Positions 55,686 through 64,000 of a stretch of DNA of 64,000 bases are shown here, one piece after another. Made by a program: the position numbers and the translations under genes. Source of the stretch: an uncultured Gallionellaceae bacterium (GTDB lineage Bacteria; Pseudomonadota; Gammaproteobacteria; Burkholderiales; Gallionellaceae); contig CAINCU010000012.1 of the NCBI GenBank assembly GCA_903847155.1, positions 1-64,000 on the forward strand, read 5' to 3'. Every line of letters starts with the position of its first letter. Positions within the stretch are counted from its first letter, which is position 1. The notes below the pieces were generated by a model, which worked only from the letters and a program-made list of their open reading frames with translations, did not search any database and was not told where the DNA came from.

Positions 55686-56864
55686 ATGCTCGATGCGAAT
55701 GACAGTCAATGGATGGCGCGTGCGTTGCAACTGGCAGAACGCGGGCTGTACACGACATCGCCCAATCCGCGCGTCGGCTGCGTTCTGGTTAAAGAGGGCA
55801 CAATGGTCGGTGAAGGCTGGCATGTGCGCGCAGGAGAACCTCATGCAGAAATTCACGCACTGCGCGCTTCGGGCGAGGCAGCGCACGGTGCGACAGCATA
55901 TGTGACTCTGGAGCCGTGCAGTCATTACGGGCGTACGCCGCCCTGCGCTGATGCGCTGATCGCGGCAGGTGTCGCGCGCGTGGTAGTTGCGGTGCAGGAT
56001 GCCAATCCGCTGGTGGCCGGTCAGGGCATTGCCAAATTGCGCGCCGCCAACATCGAGGTGGAATGCGGCTTGATGGAAGCGGCAGCGCGCGAATTGAACA
56101 TTGGTTTTATTTCGCGCATGACGCGCGGCCTGCCGTGGGTACGCAGCAAGATCGCGGCGAGTCTGGACGGGCGCACCGCGCTGGCGAATGGCAGCAGCAA
56201 ATGGATCACTGGCGAAGCGGCGCGGCGCGATGTGCAGCATTGGCGCGCGCGTTCCTGTGCGGTGCTGACAGGCATCGGCACGGTGCTGGCGGATGATCCA
56301 CAGCTCAATGTGCGCGGGATGGAGGCGGTCGCCCTGACACGGTGGGGCGAAGCCCTCCGGTGCGGGAAGGGCGACCGGGCGGCGGATTGCGCGTCGGCAA
56401 TTTCAGATGAACTTGATGCCGCCGCCGTGAGGCAACCGCTACGCGTGGTGCTGGATCGCAAACTGCGTATTTCGCCCGATGCCAAAATATTGCAGGGTGG
56501 CAAAGTGCTGATCTACACCGCATCGACCGACACCAATAAATACGCGGCATTGCAGGCGCGCGGCGCGGAAGTGGTGACGATGGTGCAGTATGATCTGGCG
56601 GTAGTGATGCGTGATCTGGCGCAACGCGGCATCAACGAAGTGCTGGTTGAAGCAGGGCGCACGCTGAATGGCGCGCTGTTCAAGGCCGGATTGGTGGATG
56701 AATTGGTGCTGTATCTGGCGCCGCAAATGTTGGGTGATGCCGCGCGCGGTATGGCGGATCTGGGCGCGCTGACGCAATTGCAGCAGCGTGTGGAACTGGC
56801 GTGGCAGGATGTGCGCCAAGTGGGAAACGATTTACGAATTACTGCGAGGGTAAAAAATGTTTAG
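55686..56864 (+). CDS. ribD: bifunctional riboflavin deaminase/reductase RibD, with palindrome-derived insert
   Basis: Two steps of riboflavin synthesis. The N-terminal deaminase has the zinc site HAEIHALR and TLEPCSHYGRTPPCADAL. The C-terminal reductase begins SKIAASLDGRTALANGSSKWITG and continues LRVVLDRKLRISP and VLVEAGRTLNGALF. At 392 residues it is longer than usual. The extra ~37 residues around 216-250 (RWGEALRCGKGDRAADC...) coincide with a palindrome at 56327-56376. Overlaps ribE by 8 bases. Confidence 0.92.
   Translation: MLDANDSQWMARALQLAERGLYTTSPNPRVGCVLVKEGTMVGEGWHVRAGEPHAEIHALRASGEAAHGATAYVTLEPCSHYGRTPPCADALIAAGVARVVVAVQDANPLVAGQGIAKLRAANIEVECGLMEAAARELNIGFISRMTRGLPWVRSKIAASLDGRTALANGSSKWITGEAARRDVQHWRARSCAVLTGIGTVLADDPQLNVRGMEAVALTRWGEALRCGKGDRAADCASAISDELDAAAVRQPLRVVLDRKLRISPDAKILQGGKVLIYTASTDTNKYAALQARGAEVVTMVQYDLAVVMRDLAQRGINEVLVEAGRTLNGALFKAGLVDELVLYLAPQMLGDAARGMADLGALTQLQQRVELAWQDVRQVGNDLRITARVKNV
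56327..56376. repeat. REP-like palindrome inside ribD
   Basis: GGTCGCCCT (56327-56335) and AGGGCGACC (56368-56376) form a perfect 9-bp stem. Inside it is a smaller GGGCGAAGCCC hairpin. The reading frame is kept through it. Confidence 0.75.
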
Positions 56865-57453
56865 TGGAATTATTGCCGATGTGGGACTGATCAAAACTGC
56901 ACAGGACAGGGACGGCGGCTTGCGCCTGACCGTGGCCACCCAAGTGCTGGGCATGGACGATGTCGCCATCGGTGATAGCATCGCTGTGAACGGCGTATGT
57001 CTCACCGTGATCGAGATAAAAGGCAACGATTTCACCGTGGAAGTCTCGCGTGAAACCCTGAACTGCACCGCCGGGCTGGACAAGCAAGGCATGCACGTCA
57101 ATCTGGAAAAAGCCTTGCGTTTGTCCGACCGTCTGGGCGGACATCTGGTCAGCGGCCACGTCGATGGTGTGGGTGAAGTGGTGGCATTTAACGACATCGG
57201 CGAAAGCTGGCGTTTGGTGGTGCGCGCACCGCATACACTGGCGAAATACATCGCGATGAAAGGTTCCATCACCATCAACGGCGTGAGCCTCACCGTGAAT
57301 CTGGTGGCAGGCAGCGAGTTCGATGTGAACCTGATTCCGCACACGCTGGAAGCCACCACGCTCAACGAATTGAAAGCCGGTACGCGCGTGAATCTGGAGA
57401 TCGACCTGATTGCGCGCTACGTCGAGCGCATGATGCAAGCCGATAAGGCGTAA
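56857..57453 (+). CDS. ribE: riboflavin synthase, alpha subunit
   Basis: 198 residues with two tandem lumazine-binding barrels. The first starts MFSGIIADVGLI with SIAVNGVCLTV; the second carries LVSGHVDGVGEV and SITINGVSLTVN. It dismutates two 6,7-dimethyl-8-ribityllumazine molecules into riboflavin. ribBA and ribH, often next, are absent; a P-type ATPase follows instead. Confidence 0.95.
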   Translation: MFSGIIADVGLIKTAQDRDGGLRLTVATQVLGMDDVAIGDSIAVNGVCLTVIEIKGNDFTVEVSRETLNCTAGLDKQGMHVNLEKALRLSDRLGGHLVSGHVDGVGEVVAFNDIGESWRLVVRAPHTLAKYIAMKGSITINGVSLTVNLVAGSEFDVNLIPHTLEATTLNELKAGTRVNLEIDLIARYVERMMQADKA

Positions 57454-57467
57454 AGCGCATCGCATGA

Positions 57468-57484
57468 AGATCGCCTATTGACGG
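57468..57484 (+). repeat. partial copy of the dispersed hairpin repeat
   Basis: AGATCGCCTATTGACGG matches the right end of the ~60-base family, in the gap between ribE and the ATPase. Confidence 0.55.
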
Positions 57485-57521
57485 TTATCCGCAGGCAGTT
57501 GCGTTGGTAGAAAGGTGAGCA

Positions 57522-60197
57522 ATGAATAATTGGCATCAGCTTTCCGCGCAAGAAGTGCTGACTGAACTCTCGGTCAGCACGCAAGGTTTGACTCATGCCG
57601 AGGCCGCGATGCGTCTCGCCCGCGACGGCGAGAATCGTCTGATCCCGCCCAAGCTGCGCGGCCCTTTGCTGCGCTTCCTGCTGCAATTCCACAATGTCCT
57701 GATCTATGTGTTGCTCGCCTCGGCGTGTATCACGGTTTTGCTCGCGCATTGGGTGGATACCGGCGTGATCGTGGGCGTGGTGTTGATCAACGCCATCATC
57801 GGTTTCATTCAGGAAGGGAAAGCGGAGCAGGCACTGGATGCCATCCGCCGCATGCTTTCGCCCGAGGCCACGGTGCTGCGCGAGGGCAAACGCAAGGTGG
57901 TCGCGGCGGAAACGCTGGTGGCTGGAGATATTGTGCTGCTGCAATCCGGCGACAAAGTGCCCGCCGATCTGCGCTTGCTGAACGTGAAAAATCTGCGCAT
58001 CGAAGAAGCGGCGCTGACCGGAGAATCCGCCGCCGTCGAAAAAAATAGCGCAGCGGTAGATGCGCAGGCCGTGCTCGGCGACCGCTATTGTATGGCCTAT
58101 TCCGGCACGCTGGTGGTGTACGGGCAGGGTATGGGCGTGGTGGTGGCCACTGCCGGCGACACCGAGATCGGGCGCATCAGCGCGCTGCTGGATGAAGTGA
58201 AAGCACTGTCCACGCCACTGTTGCGGCAGATGGAATCATTCGGGCGCTGGCTGACGCTGGTTATCCTGCTGCTGGCCGCTTTGACTTTCTTGTTCGGCTG
58301 GCAGGTGTATCACTTCGGCATCGCCGACATGTTCCTTGCCGCCGTGAGCATGGCGGTGGCGGCGATCCCGGAGGGCTTGCCCGCCGTGATGACCATCACG
58401 CTGGCGCTCGGCGTGCAGCGCATGGCAAAGTATCACGCCATTGTCCGCCGTTTGCCTGCGGTCGAAACGCTGGGTTCGGTGACGGTGATATGCACCGACA
58501 AGACCGGCACGCTCACCCGCAATGAAATGACGGTGCAGCGTGTGTTGACGGCCGATCAACTGTTTGAGGTGAGCGGTGCGGGCTATGCACCGCACGGCGG
58601 ATTTGCAGTTGCAGGCAACGAGGTGGACATTGCCGGGCAGGGCGATGCGCTCGACCTGTTCCGTGCCGGACTGCTGTGCAACGATGCCACGCTGCACGAA
58701 ACAGCGGGGGAGTGGCACATCGCGGGCGACCCGACTGAAGGCGCACTCATCTCGCTGGCGCGCAAAGCCGGACTGGATGCGAAATTTGAACATGAGGCAC
58801 TGCCGCGCAGCGATCTGATCCCATTCGAATCCGAGCACCGTTTCATGGCGACCCTGCATCACGACCATGCCGGACAGGCTTTCATCTTCGTCAAAGGTGC
58901 AGAGGAACAGATACTGCAAATGTGCCAGCGCCAGCGCACGGCGGGCGAGGATGCGGCGCTCAACTTGGCGCAGTGGCAGGACAGGATGGAACAGACCGCT
59001 GCGCTCGGTCAGCGCGTGCTGGCGCTGGCGGTGAAAAAGATCGGGGGTGCGCAGCACGAACTGAATTTTGCCGACATGCAATCCGGCTTCACCCTGCTGG
59101 GCATGGTCGGCATTACCGATCCGCCGCGCGCGGAAGCTATCGCCGCCGTGCGCGAATGCCAAGCGGCGGGTATCAGAGTCAAGATGATTACCGGCGACCA
59201 TGCTGCCACGGCCTGCGCCATCGCCGGGTTGCTGGGCATCGGCAACGGCAGTTCCCTGAGCGGCAGCGAACTGGACGCGCTGGATGACACCCAATTGCGC
59301 CAGGCCGTGCAGGAAGTGGATGTGTTTGCGCGCGCCTCGCCGCAACACAAGCTGCGCCTGGTTGCGGCGTTGCAGGCCAACGGTGAAGTGGTCGCCATGA
59401 CCGGCGACGGCGTGAACGATGCACCCGCGCTGAAGCGCGCCGACATCGGCGTGGCGATGGGCAAGAAAGGCACCGCGGTGGCCAAGGAAGCGGCGAAAAT
59501 GGTGCTAGCCGATGACAACTTCGCCACCATCGTGCACGCCGTGAAAGAAGGGCGCACGGTGTATGACAACATCAAGAAAGCCATCGTGTTCATCGTGCCC
59601 ACCAACGGCGGCGAAGCGGGCATGGTGCTGGTCGCCGTATTGTTCGGCATGACGCTGCCGATCACACCGGTGCAAATCCTGTGGGTAAATATGGTCACCG
59701 CGATCACGCTGGCGCTGGCCCTGTCGTTCGAGCCCTCCGAGGCTGACGTGATGCAACGCCAGCCTCGCGCGGGCAGCGAGTCGCTGCTAACCGGCTTCAT
59801 GCTGTGGCGCGTGGTATTTGTATCCCTGCTGCTGACCGGCGGCCCGCTCGCGCTGTTCCTGTGGGAAAGCGCGCGCGGTATCGGTATAGCAGAAAGCCGC
59901 ACGGTCGCCGTCAACGCCTTGGTGGTCGGCCAGATGGCTTACCTGTTCAACTGCCGCTACCTGCTCGCGCCGGTGCGACGCTGGCAGGATTTCACCGGCA
60001 ATTATTACGTGCTGCTCACCATTGCCGTGTTGGCTGTCGCACAGACGGTCTTTACCTATGTGCCTATCATGCAGCATCTGTTCGGTGTGGTTGCCATTGA
60101 TGCTGCGGCATGGGCGCGCATCGCGCTGTTCGGCGTGTTGTTGTTTGCGGCGGTCGAGGTTGAAAAGGCGTTGCTACGCCGGGGCAGGGGACGGTGA
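57522..60197 (+). CDS. P-type cation-transporting ATPase (P2 type)
   Basis: 891 residues. Cation_ATPase_N domain (HQLSAQEVLTELSVSTQGLT), actuator motif TGESAAVEK (~165), phosphorylation motif DKTGTLTRNE (~327), ATP-binding KGAEEQIL and hinge GDGVNDAPALKRADIGVAMG (~627). Ten membrane helices are expected, with PEGLPAVMTITLALG in M4. No N-terminal heavy-metal domain is present. Overall it resembles Ca2+/Mn2+ or Na+ P2-type pumps; the ion is not decidable by eye. GGTGAGC precedes the ATG. Confidence 0.9.
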   Translation: MNNWHQLSAQEVLTELSVSTQGLTHAEAAMRLARDGENRLIPPKLRGPLLRFLLQFHNVLIYVLLASACITVLLAHWVDTGVIVGVVLINAIIGFIQEGKAEQALDAIRRMLSPEATVLREGKRKVVAAETLVAGDIVLLQSGDKVPADLRLLNVKNLRIEEAALTGESAAVEKNSAAVDAQAVLGDRYCMAYSGTLVVYGQGMGVVVATAGDTEIGRISALLDEVKALSTPLLRQMESFGRWLTLVILLLAALTFLFGWQVYHFGIADMFLAAVSMAVAAIPEGLPAVMTITLALGVQRMAKYHAIVRRLPAVETLGSVTVICTDKTGTLTRNEMTVQRVLTADQLFEVSGAGYAPHGGFAVAGNEVDIAGQGDALDLFRAGLLCNDATLHETAGEWHIAGDPTEGALISLARKAGLDAKFEHEALPRSDLIPFESEHRFMATLHHDHAGQAFIFVKGAEEQILQMCQRQRTAGEDAALNLAQWQDRMEQTAALGQRVLALAVKKIGGAQHELNFADMQSGFTLLGMVGITDPPRAEAIAAVRECQAAGIRVKMITGDHAATACAIAGLLGIGNGSSLSGSELDALDDTQLRQAVQEVDVFARASPQHKLRLVAALQANGEVVAMTGDGVNDAPALKRADIGVAMGKKGTAVAKEAAKMVLADDNFATIVHAVKEGRTVYDNIKKAIVFIVPTNGGEAGMVLVAVLFGMTLPITPVQILWVNMVTAITLALALSFEPSEADVMQRQPRAGSESLLTGFMLWRVVFVSLLLTGGPLALFLWESARGIGIAESRTVAVNALVVGQMAYLFNCRYLLAPVRRWQDFTGNYYVLLTIAVLAVAQTVFTYVPIMQHLFGVVAIDAAAWARIALFGVLLFAAVEVEKALLRRGRGR

Positions 60198-60287
60198 TTA
60201 CTGCTTGGGTGGACGTAGTGCGATAACGACTACGGCAACCAGCACCACTAGAATGATGAGTTCGATGAACATAGACTGCTTTCTCAT
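60198..60287 (-). CDS. 29-residue single-helix membrane peptide
   Basis: Too short for the ORF track. From ATG 60287: MRKQSMFIELIILVVLVAVVVIALRPPKQ. A basic start, one ~20-residue hydrophobic helix and a basic Pro-containing tail fit a small membrane protein. Its stop abuts the end of the P-type ATPase gene on the other strand. Small one-helix regulators of P-type pumps exist (for example KdpF), but a functional link here is inference. No strong ribosome site is visible, so it may be spurious. Confidence 0.4.
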   Translation of the reverse strand: MRKQSMFIELIILVVLVAVVVIALRPPKQ

Positions 60288-60319
60288 TGCGGGTAAATAG
60301 TCGCTACACAATAAACCAT

Positions 60320-60343
60320 GTGGATGCGCTATCGCTTATCCAC
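60320..60343. repeat. short palindrome upstream of tamA
   Basis: GTGGATGCGCTATCGCTTATCCAC, an imperfect palindrome with perfect six-base arms, of a type scattered widely in proteobacterial intergenic DNA. Confidence 0.65.
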
Positions 60344-60442
60344 CCTACGCTTACTACTCGCGCCGCGCATGACAATTTCATACAATCCACGGCATGAAAA
60401 ATCGTACACACCTGTCTTGTCCATCCTGCTTGTTCATTGCAG

Positions 60443-62254
60443 ATGAATAACGACAATCGAAATGTGTTGTGTGGCATGAGCAGGGGCGTGCTGCTGGTAT
60501 GCGTCTGGCTGGCGCTGTTGCCGCTATGGGCGCAGGCCGATGATGTCGGCATTTCGGCTGCCGGTCAGATTGCCCCCAAAGTTGTCGAATTGATCGCGCC
60601 CAAAGAAGTGCGCGAAGTCCTTGCCAGCTATTTTGTGTTGCCGACCAAAGTGCTGGCCAGCGAGAATGAACGCGCGGTCTTCATGCGCCGCGCGCAGCGC
60701 GAAATTCCGGAGTTGCTGGTGACGGAAGGATATTTTTCCGGCAAGGTGAAGTTGCGTTCTGTATCGAGTGAAGGCCTGCTTGAACTGGAAGTGCTTCCGG
60801 GTGCGCGCACTGTGGTCAGCGAAGTGAACATCGAATTTCGCGGCGATCTGGCGCTGCCGGATGCGACGCGCAGTGCGCGCGTGCAGCAACTGCGTGCCGC
60901 ATGGCGGCTGCCGGTGGGCAAGCCGTTTCGGGCAATTGCATGGGATGATGCCAAAGCCGATCTGTTGACACAGGTGGCAAGCAAAGACTACGCAGCCGCG
61001 CGCATGGTGGAAAGCGCCGCGCAGGTGGATGCGGCCACAGCCAGCGCCCGCCTGCATATCGTGATCGATTCCGGTGCGCGCTATTTGTTCGGCGAGATGC
61101 AGGTGAGCGGGCTTGAACGTTATGAAGAATTACTGGTGACGCGCAACGCCACATTCAGTCGCGGTCAGCCCTACCAGCGCGATCTGTTGTTGGCTTTCCA
61201 AACCAAAGTGCAGAACCAGCCGCAATTCGGTTCAGTGGTGGTGAGTCTGGATACTGCAAGCGGAGTGCAAACTTCTGTTGCCGGGGAATCCGCCGTGATT
61301 ATCCCGGTCAAGATCAAGATCGACGAGGCGCAATCGCGCAAGATTTCGCTGGGTGCAGGCTACAGCACCAACAGCGGCAAGCGCGGCTCGCTCAGTTATC
61401 AGAGCTACAACTTCGTGAATCAGGCGTGGACGCTGAATGGCGCATTGGTTTTGGAGCAGAACCATCAAATCTTCTCTACAGGCATAGACACGCCGCCCAA
61501 TCCGCTTGGCTATCGTTTGTCATGGGTAGGCAGCACCGAGAAAACGCAGATACAGGGATTGGAAACGCGTCTGGACAAATTCGGCGTGACGCGCAGCCGC
61601 AGCCTGTTCGATATTGACAGCGGCATCAGTCTCACTTGGCAAGAGGAGCTACTCCTGCCGCAGGGCGGCATACTGGAAGATAATCTGGCTTTGGTGCTGG
61701 ATTGGCGATGGTATAGGCGCAGGGTGGACAATCCCCTATCGCCCATGAACGGTGAATTGACAGAAATAAAGATTGGCGCGGCGAGCAAGGAGCTGCTGTC
61801 GGATCAGGATTTTGTGCGCAGTTATGTTCGCCACCAGGCGTGGATACCGCTTGGCGCAAACGACGTGGTTTCACTGCGTATTGAAGGCGGCTATACCGCT
61901 TCCAGATCTCGTCTCGGCATTCCGCAGGATTATCTGTTCCGCGTCGGCGGTACGCAGACCGTACGCGGTTTTGCCTATCAGAGTCTGGGCGTCAGCGAAG
62001 GCAATGCCATCGTCGGAGGGCGTGTGATGACCACCGCCAGTCTCGAATATACCCATTGGTTCGGCAGCTACGGCTTTGCACTATTCAGCGATGCCGGCGG
62101 TGCAGCTGATACGCTGCCCACGCTACACCTTTCATCGGGCAGTGGCGCGGGCATACGCTGGCGCAGTCCGGTGGGGCCGCTGGCGCTTGATTTGGCGCAA
62201 GGCAAAGGTCAACCGAGTTCGCACGTGCACTTTTCCATCGCGGTGGCGATCTGA
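60443..62254 (+). CDS. tamA: translocation and assembly module subunit TamA
   Basis: Omp85-family outer-membrane protein of about 603 residues. Signal peptide LLVCVWLALLPLWAQA, then POTRA domains (about residues 35-260), then a 16-strand barrel starting KISLGAGYSTNSGKRGSLSYQSYNFVN. The lid-lock motif appears as RVGGTQTVRGFAYQSLG, and the barrel ends with VHFSIAVAI. It works with TamB to insert or move envelope components. ATG 60443 or 60476 could be the start. Overlaps tamB by TGATG. Confidence 0.92.
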   Translation: MNNDNRNVLCGMSRGVLLVCVWLALLPLWAQADDVGISAAGQIAPKVVELIAPKEVREVLASYFVLPTKVLASENERAVFMRRAQREIPELLVTEGYFSGKVKLRSVSSEGLLELEVLPGARTVVSEVNIEFRGDLALPDATRSARVQQLRAAWRLPVGKPFRAIAWDDAKADLLTQVASKDYAAARMVESAAQVDAATASARLHIVIDSGARYLFGEMQVSGLERYEELLVTRNATFSRGQPYQRDLLLAFQTKVQNQPQFGSVVVSLDTASGVQTSVAGESAVIIPVKIKIDEAQSRKISLGAGYSTNSGKRGSLSYQSYNFVNQAWTLNGALVLEQNHQIFSTGIDTPPNPLGYRLSWVGSTEKTQIQGLETRLDKFGVTRSRSLFDIDSGISLTWQEELLLPQGGILEDNLALVLDWRWYRRRVDNPLSPMNGELTEIKIGAASKELLSDQDFVRSYVRHQAWIPLGANDVVSLRIEGGYTASRSRLGIPQDYLFRVGGTQTVRGFAYQSLGVSEGNAIVGGRVMTTASLEYTHWFGSYGFALFSDAGGAADTLPTLHLSSGSGAGIRWRSPVGPLALDLAQGKGQPSSHVHFSIAVAI

Positions 62255-64000
62255 TGGCCGGGGAAAAATCACGTATGCCGTTGCGCAGCAAAGTGCTGCT
62301 GTGGCTGTTGACGCCCTGCGTAGTGGTAGCCGCTGCCGGGGGATGGTTAGGCGCCACCACCTCGGGTTTGCAATGGCTGGTCACTGTGGCAGAACGCCGC
62401 AGCGGCGGCAGTTTCAGCGCGGCTGGGATCGGCGGCTCGTTGTTTGACGCGCCCGTTGTCGGGCAACTGGTGTTGAAAGGCGACGGTTGGCGCATCACGG
62501 TAAAAGGGTTGCAAATGCACTGGCGTCCTGCGGCGCTGTTGCACAAGCAACTCAACGTGATGGATTTGTCCGCGCAGCAAATCGATGTGCTTTCGCTGCC
62601 GTCGGACCACCCCACCGTGCTGCCAACCAGCCTGATGCTGCCGCTGGAGGTGAGTATGCTGCAAATGAACATCGGCTCGCTGCGCATGTTCAGTAAGGAA
62701 GCTGCGCCAGCCGATTTCGAGGCGAGTGACATCAAGGCCAGCTTCGCCAGCGATGCGCAACATTACAATTTGAAAATGCTGCAAATCAAACTGCCTTATG
62801 GCGAGTTTGCCGCTAACGGACAGATGGCAACGCAATCTCCTTTTGCGCTGAAGGCCACAGCCACCCTGGATACGCCGCTGACGTTGTCGGGACGCAGCGA
62901 AATGCTGCATGTGGCTGCCAATGCCGATGGCGATCTGCAACATTTGGCCTTGCAGCTGTCCGGTAAAGGTGCCGGCATGAATGCGCGTGGCAACGCGCAG
63001 TTGGCACCTGTCGCTGATGTCTGGCTGAGCGGCATACAAATTCATTTCGACGGAGTCGAAGCACACTGGATTGCCGATGTCGTCCCGTCGGCCAGACTTT
63101 CCGGGAACACCGAGTGGCATGGCATCAAAGGGGGTGGCATGGAAGGCACGCTGCAACTGCACAATGCACATCCGCTGGCGTTCGATCAGCATGGAATGCC
63201 GCTGCAGGGTCTGAGTGGGCGAGTGCGCTGGGCTGACGCGCAATGGCAAGTGCGGCAAATGGATGCGAGCTTGCCGAACGACGGACACATCACCGGTGCG
63301 ATGGTTTGGCACACCCTGAGCGGCAAGGGCGATGCGCACTTGCAGGTGCATGAGGTTGATCCGTCGCTGCTGCACAGCCGCTTGCCGCACACCAGGTTGA
63401 ATGGAACTATCGTGCTGGGTAGCGCGGGAAATAATCAAACTGCCAAAGTGTCGTTCATCGGCGGCGATGTCGAAATGAGCGGCGAATTTCAACACCAAGG
63501 CAAACAAATCGAGATTCGCGATTTGCGTGTGGCGCGCGGTGAAACGGTGCTCAGCGGGCATGGGAAAATGGCCATGGACAGACGGCGGACTTTCCAGATG
63601 TTCAGCAAGCTGCAAAAACTCAACCTGGCGGAATTCTCAAACACTCCACACACCGATCTGAATGCCGATATGGAAGTGTCCGGCACGCTGTTGCCCGAGC
63701 CTGCCGGGATGATGCAATTCGAATTGGCCGACAGCCGCTTTGCAGAATATGAGATCGGCGGCAACGGGCATTTTGACTTCACCGGACTCGACTATGTGGT
63801 GGGCCAGGCCGAAGCGCGCTTGGGTGATAACCGTCTCGACCTGAGTGTGGCGCGCGGCACCGGAGCGGATCATTTGCGGCTGCATCTGATTGCGCCGAAT
63901 CTGGCGCAAATCAGCAAAGACCTGGGCGGGCAATTGACCGGGCAAGGCGATTTGAGCGGCAGTCTGAAAGTGCCAGAATTAAACTTTTCATTGGGTGGCA
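62254..64000 (+). CDS. tamB: translocation and assembly module subunit TamB, 3'-truncated by window edge
   Basis: Not in the ORF track because no stop lies in the window; open for 582 codons. ATG 62254 overlaps the tamA stop. A single N-terminal membrane anchor (LLWLLTPCVVVAAAGGWLG) leads into a repetitive beta-rich periplasmic chain typical of AsmA-like bridge proteins, whose groove is thought to carry phospholipids to the outer membrane. Early motifs TVAERRSGGSF and GSLFDAPVVGQL match TamB openings. The conserved C-terminal DUF490 domain would lie beyond the window. Confidence 0.92.
   Translation, partial: MAGEKSRMPLRSKVLLWLLTPCVVVAAAGGWLGATTSGLQWLVTVAERRSGGSFSAAGIGGSLFDAPVVGQLVLKGDGWRITVKGLQMHWRPAALLHKQLNVMDLSAQQIDVLSLPSDHPTVLPTSLMLPLEVSMLQMNIGSLRMFSKEAAPADFEASDIKASFASDAQHYNLKMLQIKLPYGEFAANGQMATQSPFALKATATLDTPLTLSGRSEMLHVAANADGDLQHLALQLSGKGAGMNARGNAQLAPVADVWLSGIQIHFDGVEAHWIADVVPSARLSGNTEWHGIKGGGMEGTLQLHNAHPLAFDQHGMPLQGLSGRVRWADAQWQVRQMDASLPNDGHITGAMVWHTLSGKGDAHLQVHEVDPSLLHSRLPHTRLNGTIVLGSAGNNQTAKVSFIGGDVEMSGEFQHQGKQIEIRDLRVARGETVLSGHGKMAMDRRRTFQMFSKLQKLNLAEFSNTPHTDLNADMEVSGTLLPEPAGMMQFELADSRFAEYEIGGNGHFDFTGLDYVVGQAEARLGDNRLDLSVARGTGADHLRLHLIAPNLAQISKDLGGQLTGQGDLSGSLKVPELNFSLGG

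Noticed and set aside
58236-59348. 370-codon minus-strand ORF
   Set aside because: Shadow of the P-type ATPase, whose catalytic motifs are all in the plus frame.
62347-63615. 422-codon minus-strand ORF
   Set aside because: Lies opposite tamB; the plus frame is open for 582 codons, overlaps the tamA stop and has TamB features.

Overview
The window looks like a chromosomal segment of a betaproteobacterium, most likely of the Nitrosomonadales/Gallionellaceae type. This is inferred from gene content and order (comF-bioB-bioFHCD, darP/pmbA, glyA-nrdR-ribD-ribE, rarA-serS, aat/bpt/pyrD, and a full MSHA pilus locus), not from any database search. Coding density is high and many neighbouring genes overlap by 1-20 bases. 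No rRNA, tRNA, CRISPR array, prophage, transposase or integrase was recognised.

Layout. (1) 1-4.9 kb: the 3' part of a Wzy/PglL-type O-oligosaccharide ligase, then rhodanese, glutaredoxin 3, secB, an SH3-domain protein and gpsA, closed by a REP pair and the convergent trmL. (2) 5.0-27.3 kb: a mannose-sensitive-haemagglutinin (MSHA) type IV pilus locus in the order mshE, mshG, a prepilin, an internally duplicated membrane protein, the major pilin, mshC, mshD, mshO, mshP, mshQ, then mshI, a PilN-like gene, mshJ, mshK, mshL, mshM and mshN. It is interrupted between the pilin and mshC by about 3.2 kb of small addiction-type cassettes, and between mshC and mshD by a nucleotidyltransferase-like gene. 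(3) 27.3-36.7 kb: comF, bioB and a chain of overlapping genes bioF-bioH-bioC-bioD-safE-sco-sensor kinase, then the response regulator and ftsK. (4) 36.7-45 kb: ftsK, lolA, a GT-B glycosyltransferase, rarA, serS, a small hypothetical gene and corA. (5) 45-53.6 kb: pyrD, a membrane protein, bpt and aat (N-degron aminoacyl-transferases, split by an exported hypothetical protein), a PilZ-like protein, an esterase, darP and pmbA. (6) 53.9-64 kb: glyA, nrdR, ribD, ribE, a P-type ATPase, a 29-residue membrane peptide, tamA and the 5' part of tamB.

How the parts fit. The MSHA locus encodes the extension ATPase with a c-di-GMP-type N domain, platform, pilotin/secretin and alignment proteins, several (pseudo)pilins and a very large putative adhesin (MshQ). 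The ligase at the left edge could glycosylate pilin. A separate PilZ-like protein suggests further c-di-GMP control.

Most unusual region: 9.9-13.2 kb, inside the pilus locus. Five copies of a spacer, each carrying an intrinsic terminator followed by a promoter-like -35/-10 pair with 17-18 base spacing, separate small toxin-antitoxin-like cassettes. A four-gene block (antitoxin, RelE/ParE toxin, HicB-like, HicA-like) occurs twice. One toxin copy is frameshifted, and both hicA copies run into the same REP element through an identical 125-base tract. A retropepsin-like protease gene sits between the two blocks and a nucleotidyltransferase stub follows. Other repeats of interest are a ~60-base hairpin family in at least five places (one copy read through as the N-terminus of a predicted exported protein) and a palindrome carried in frame inside ribD.
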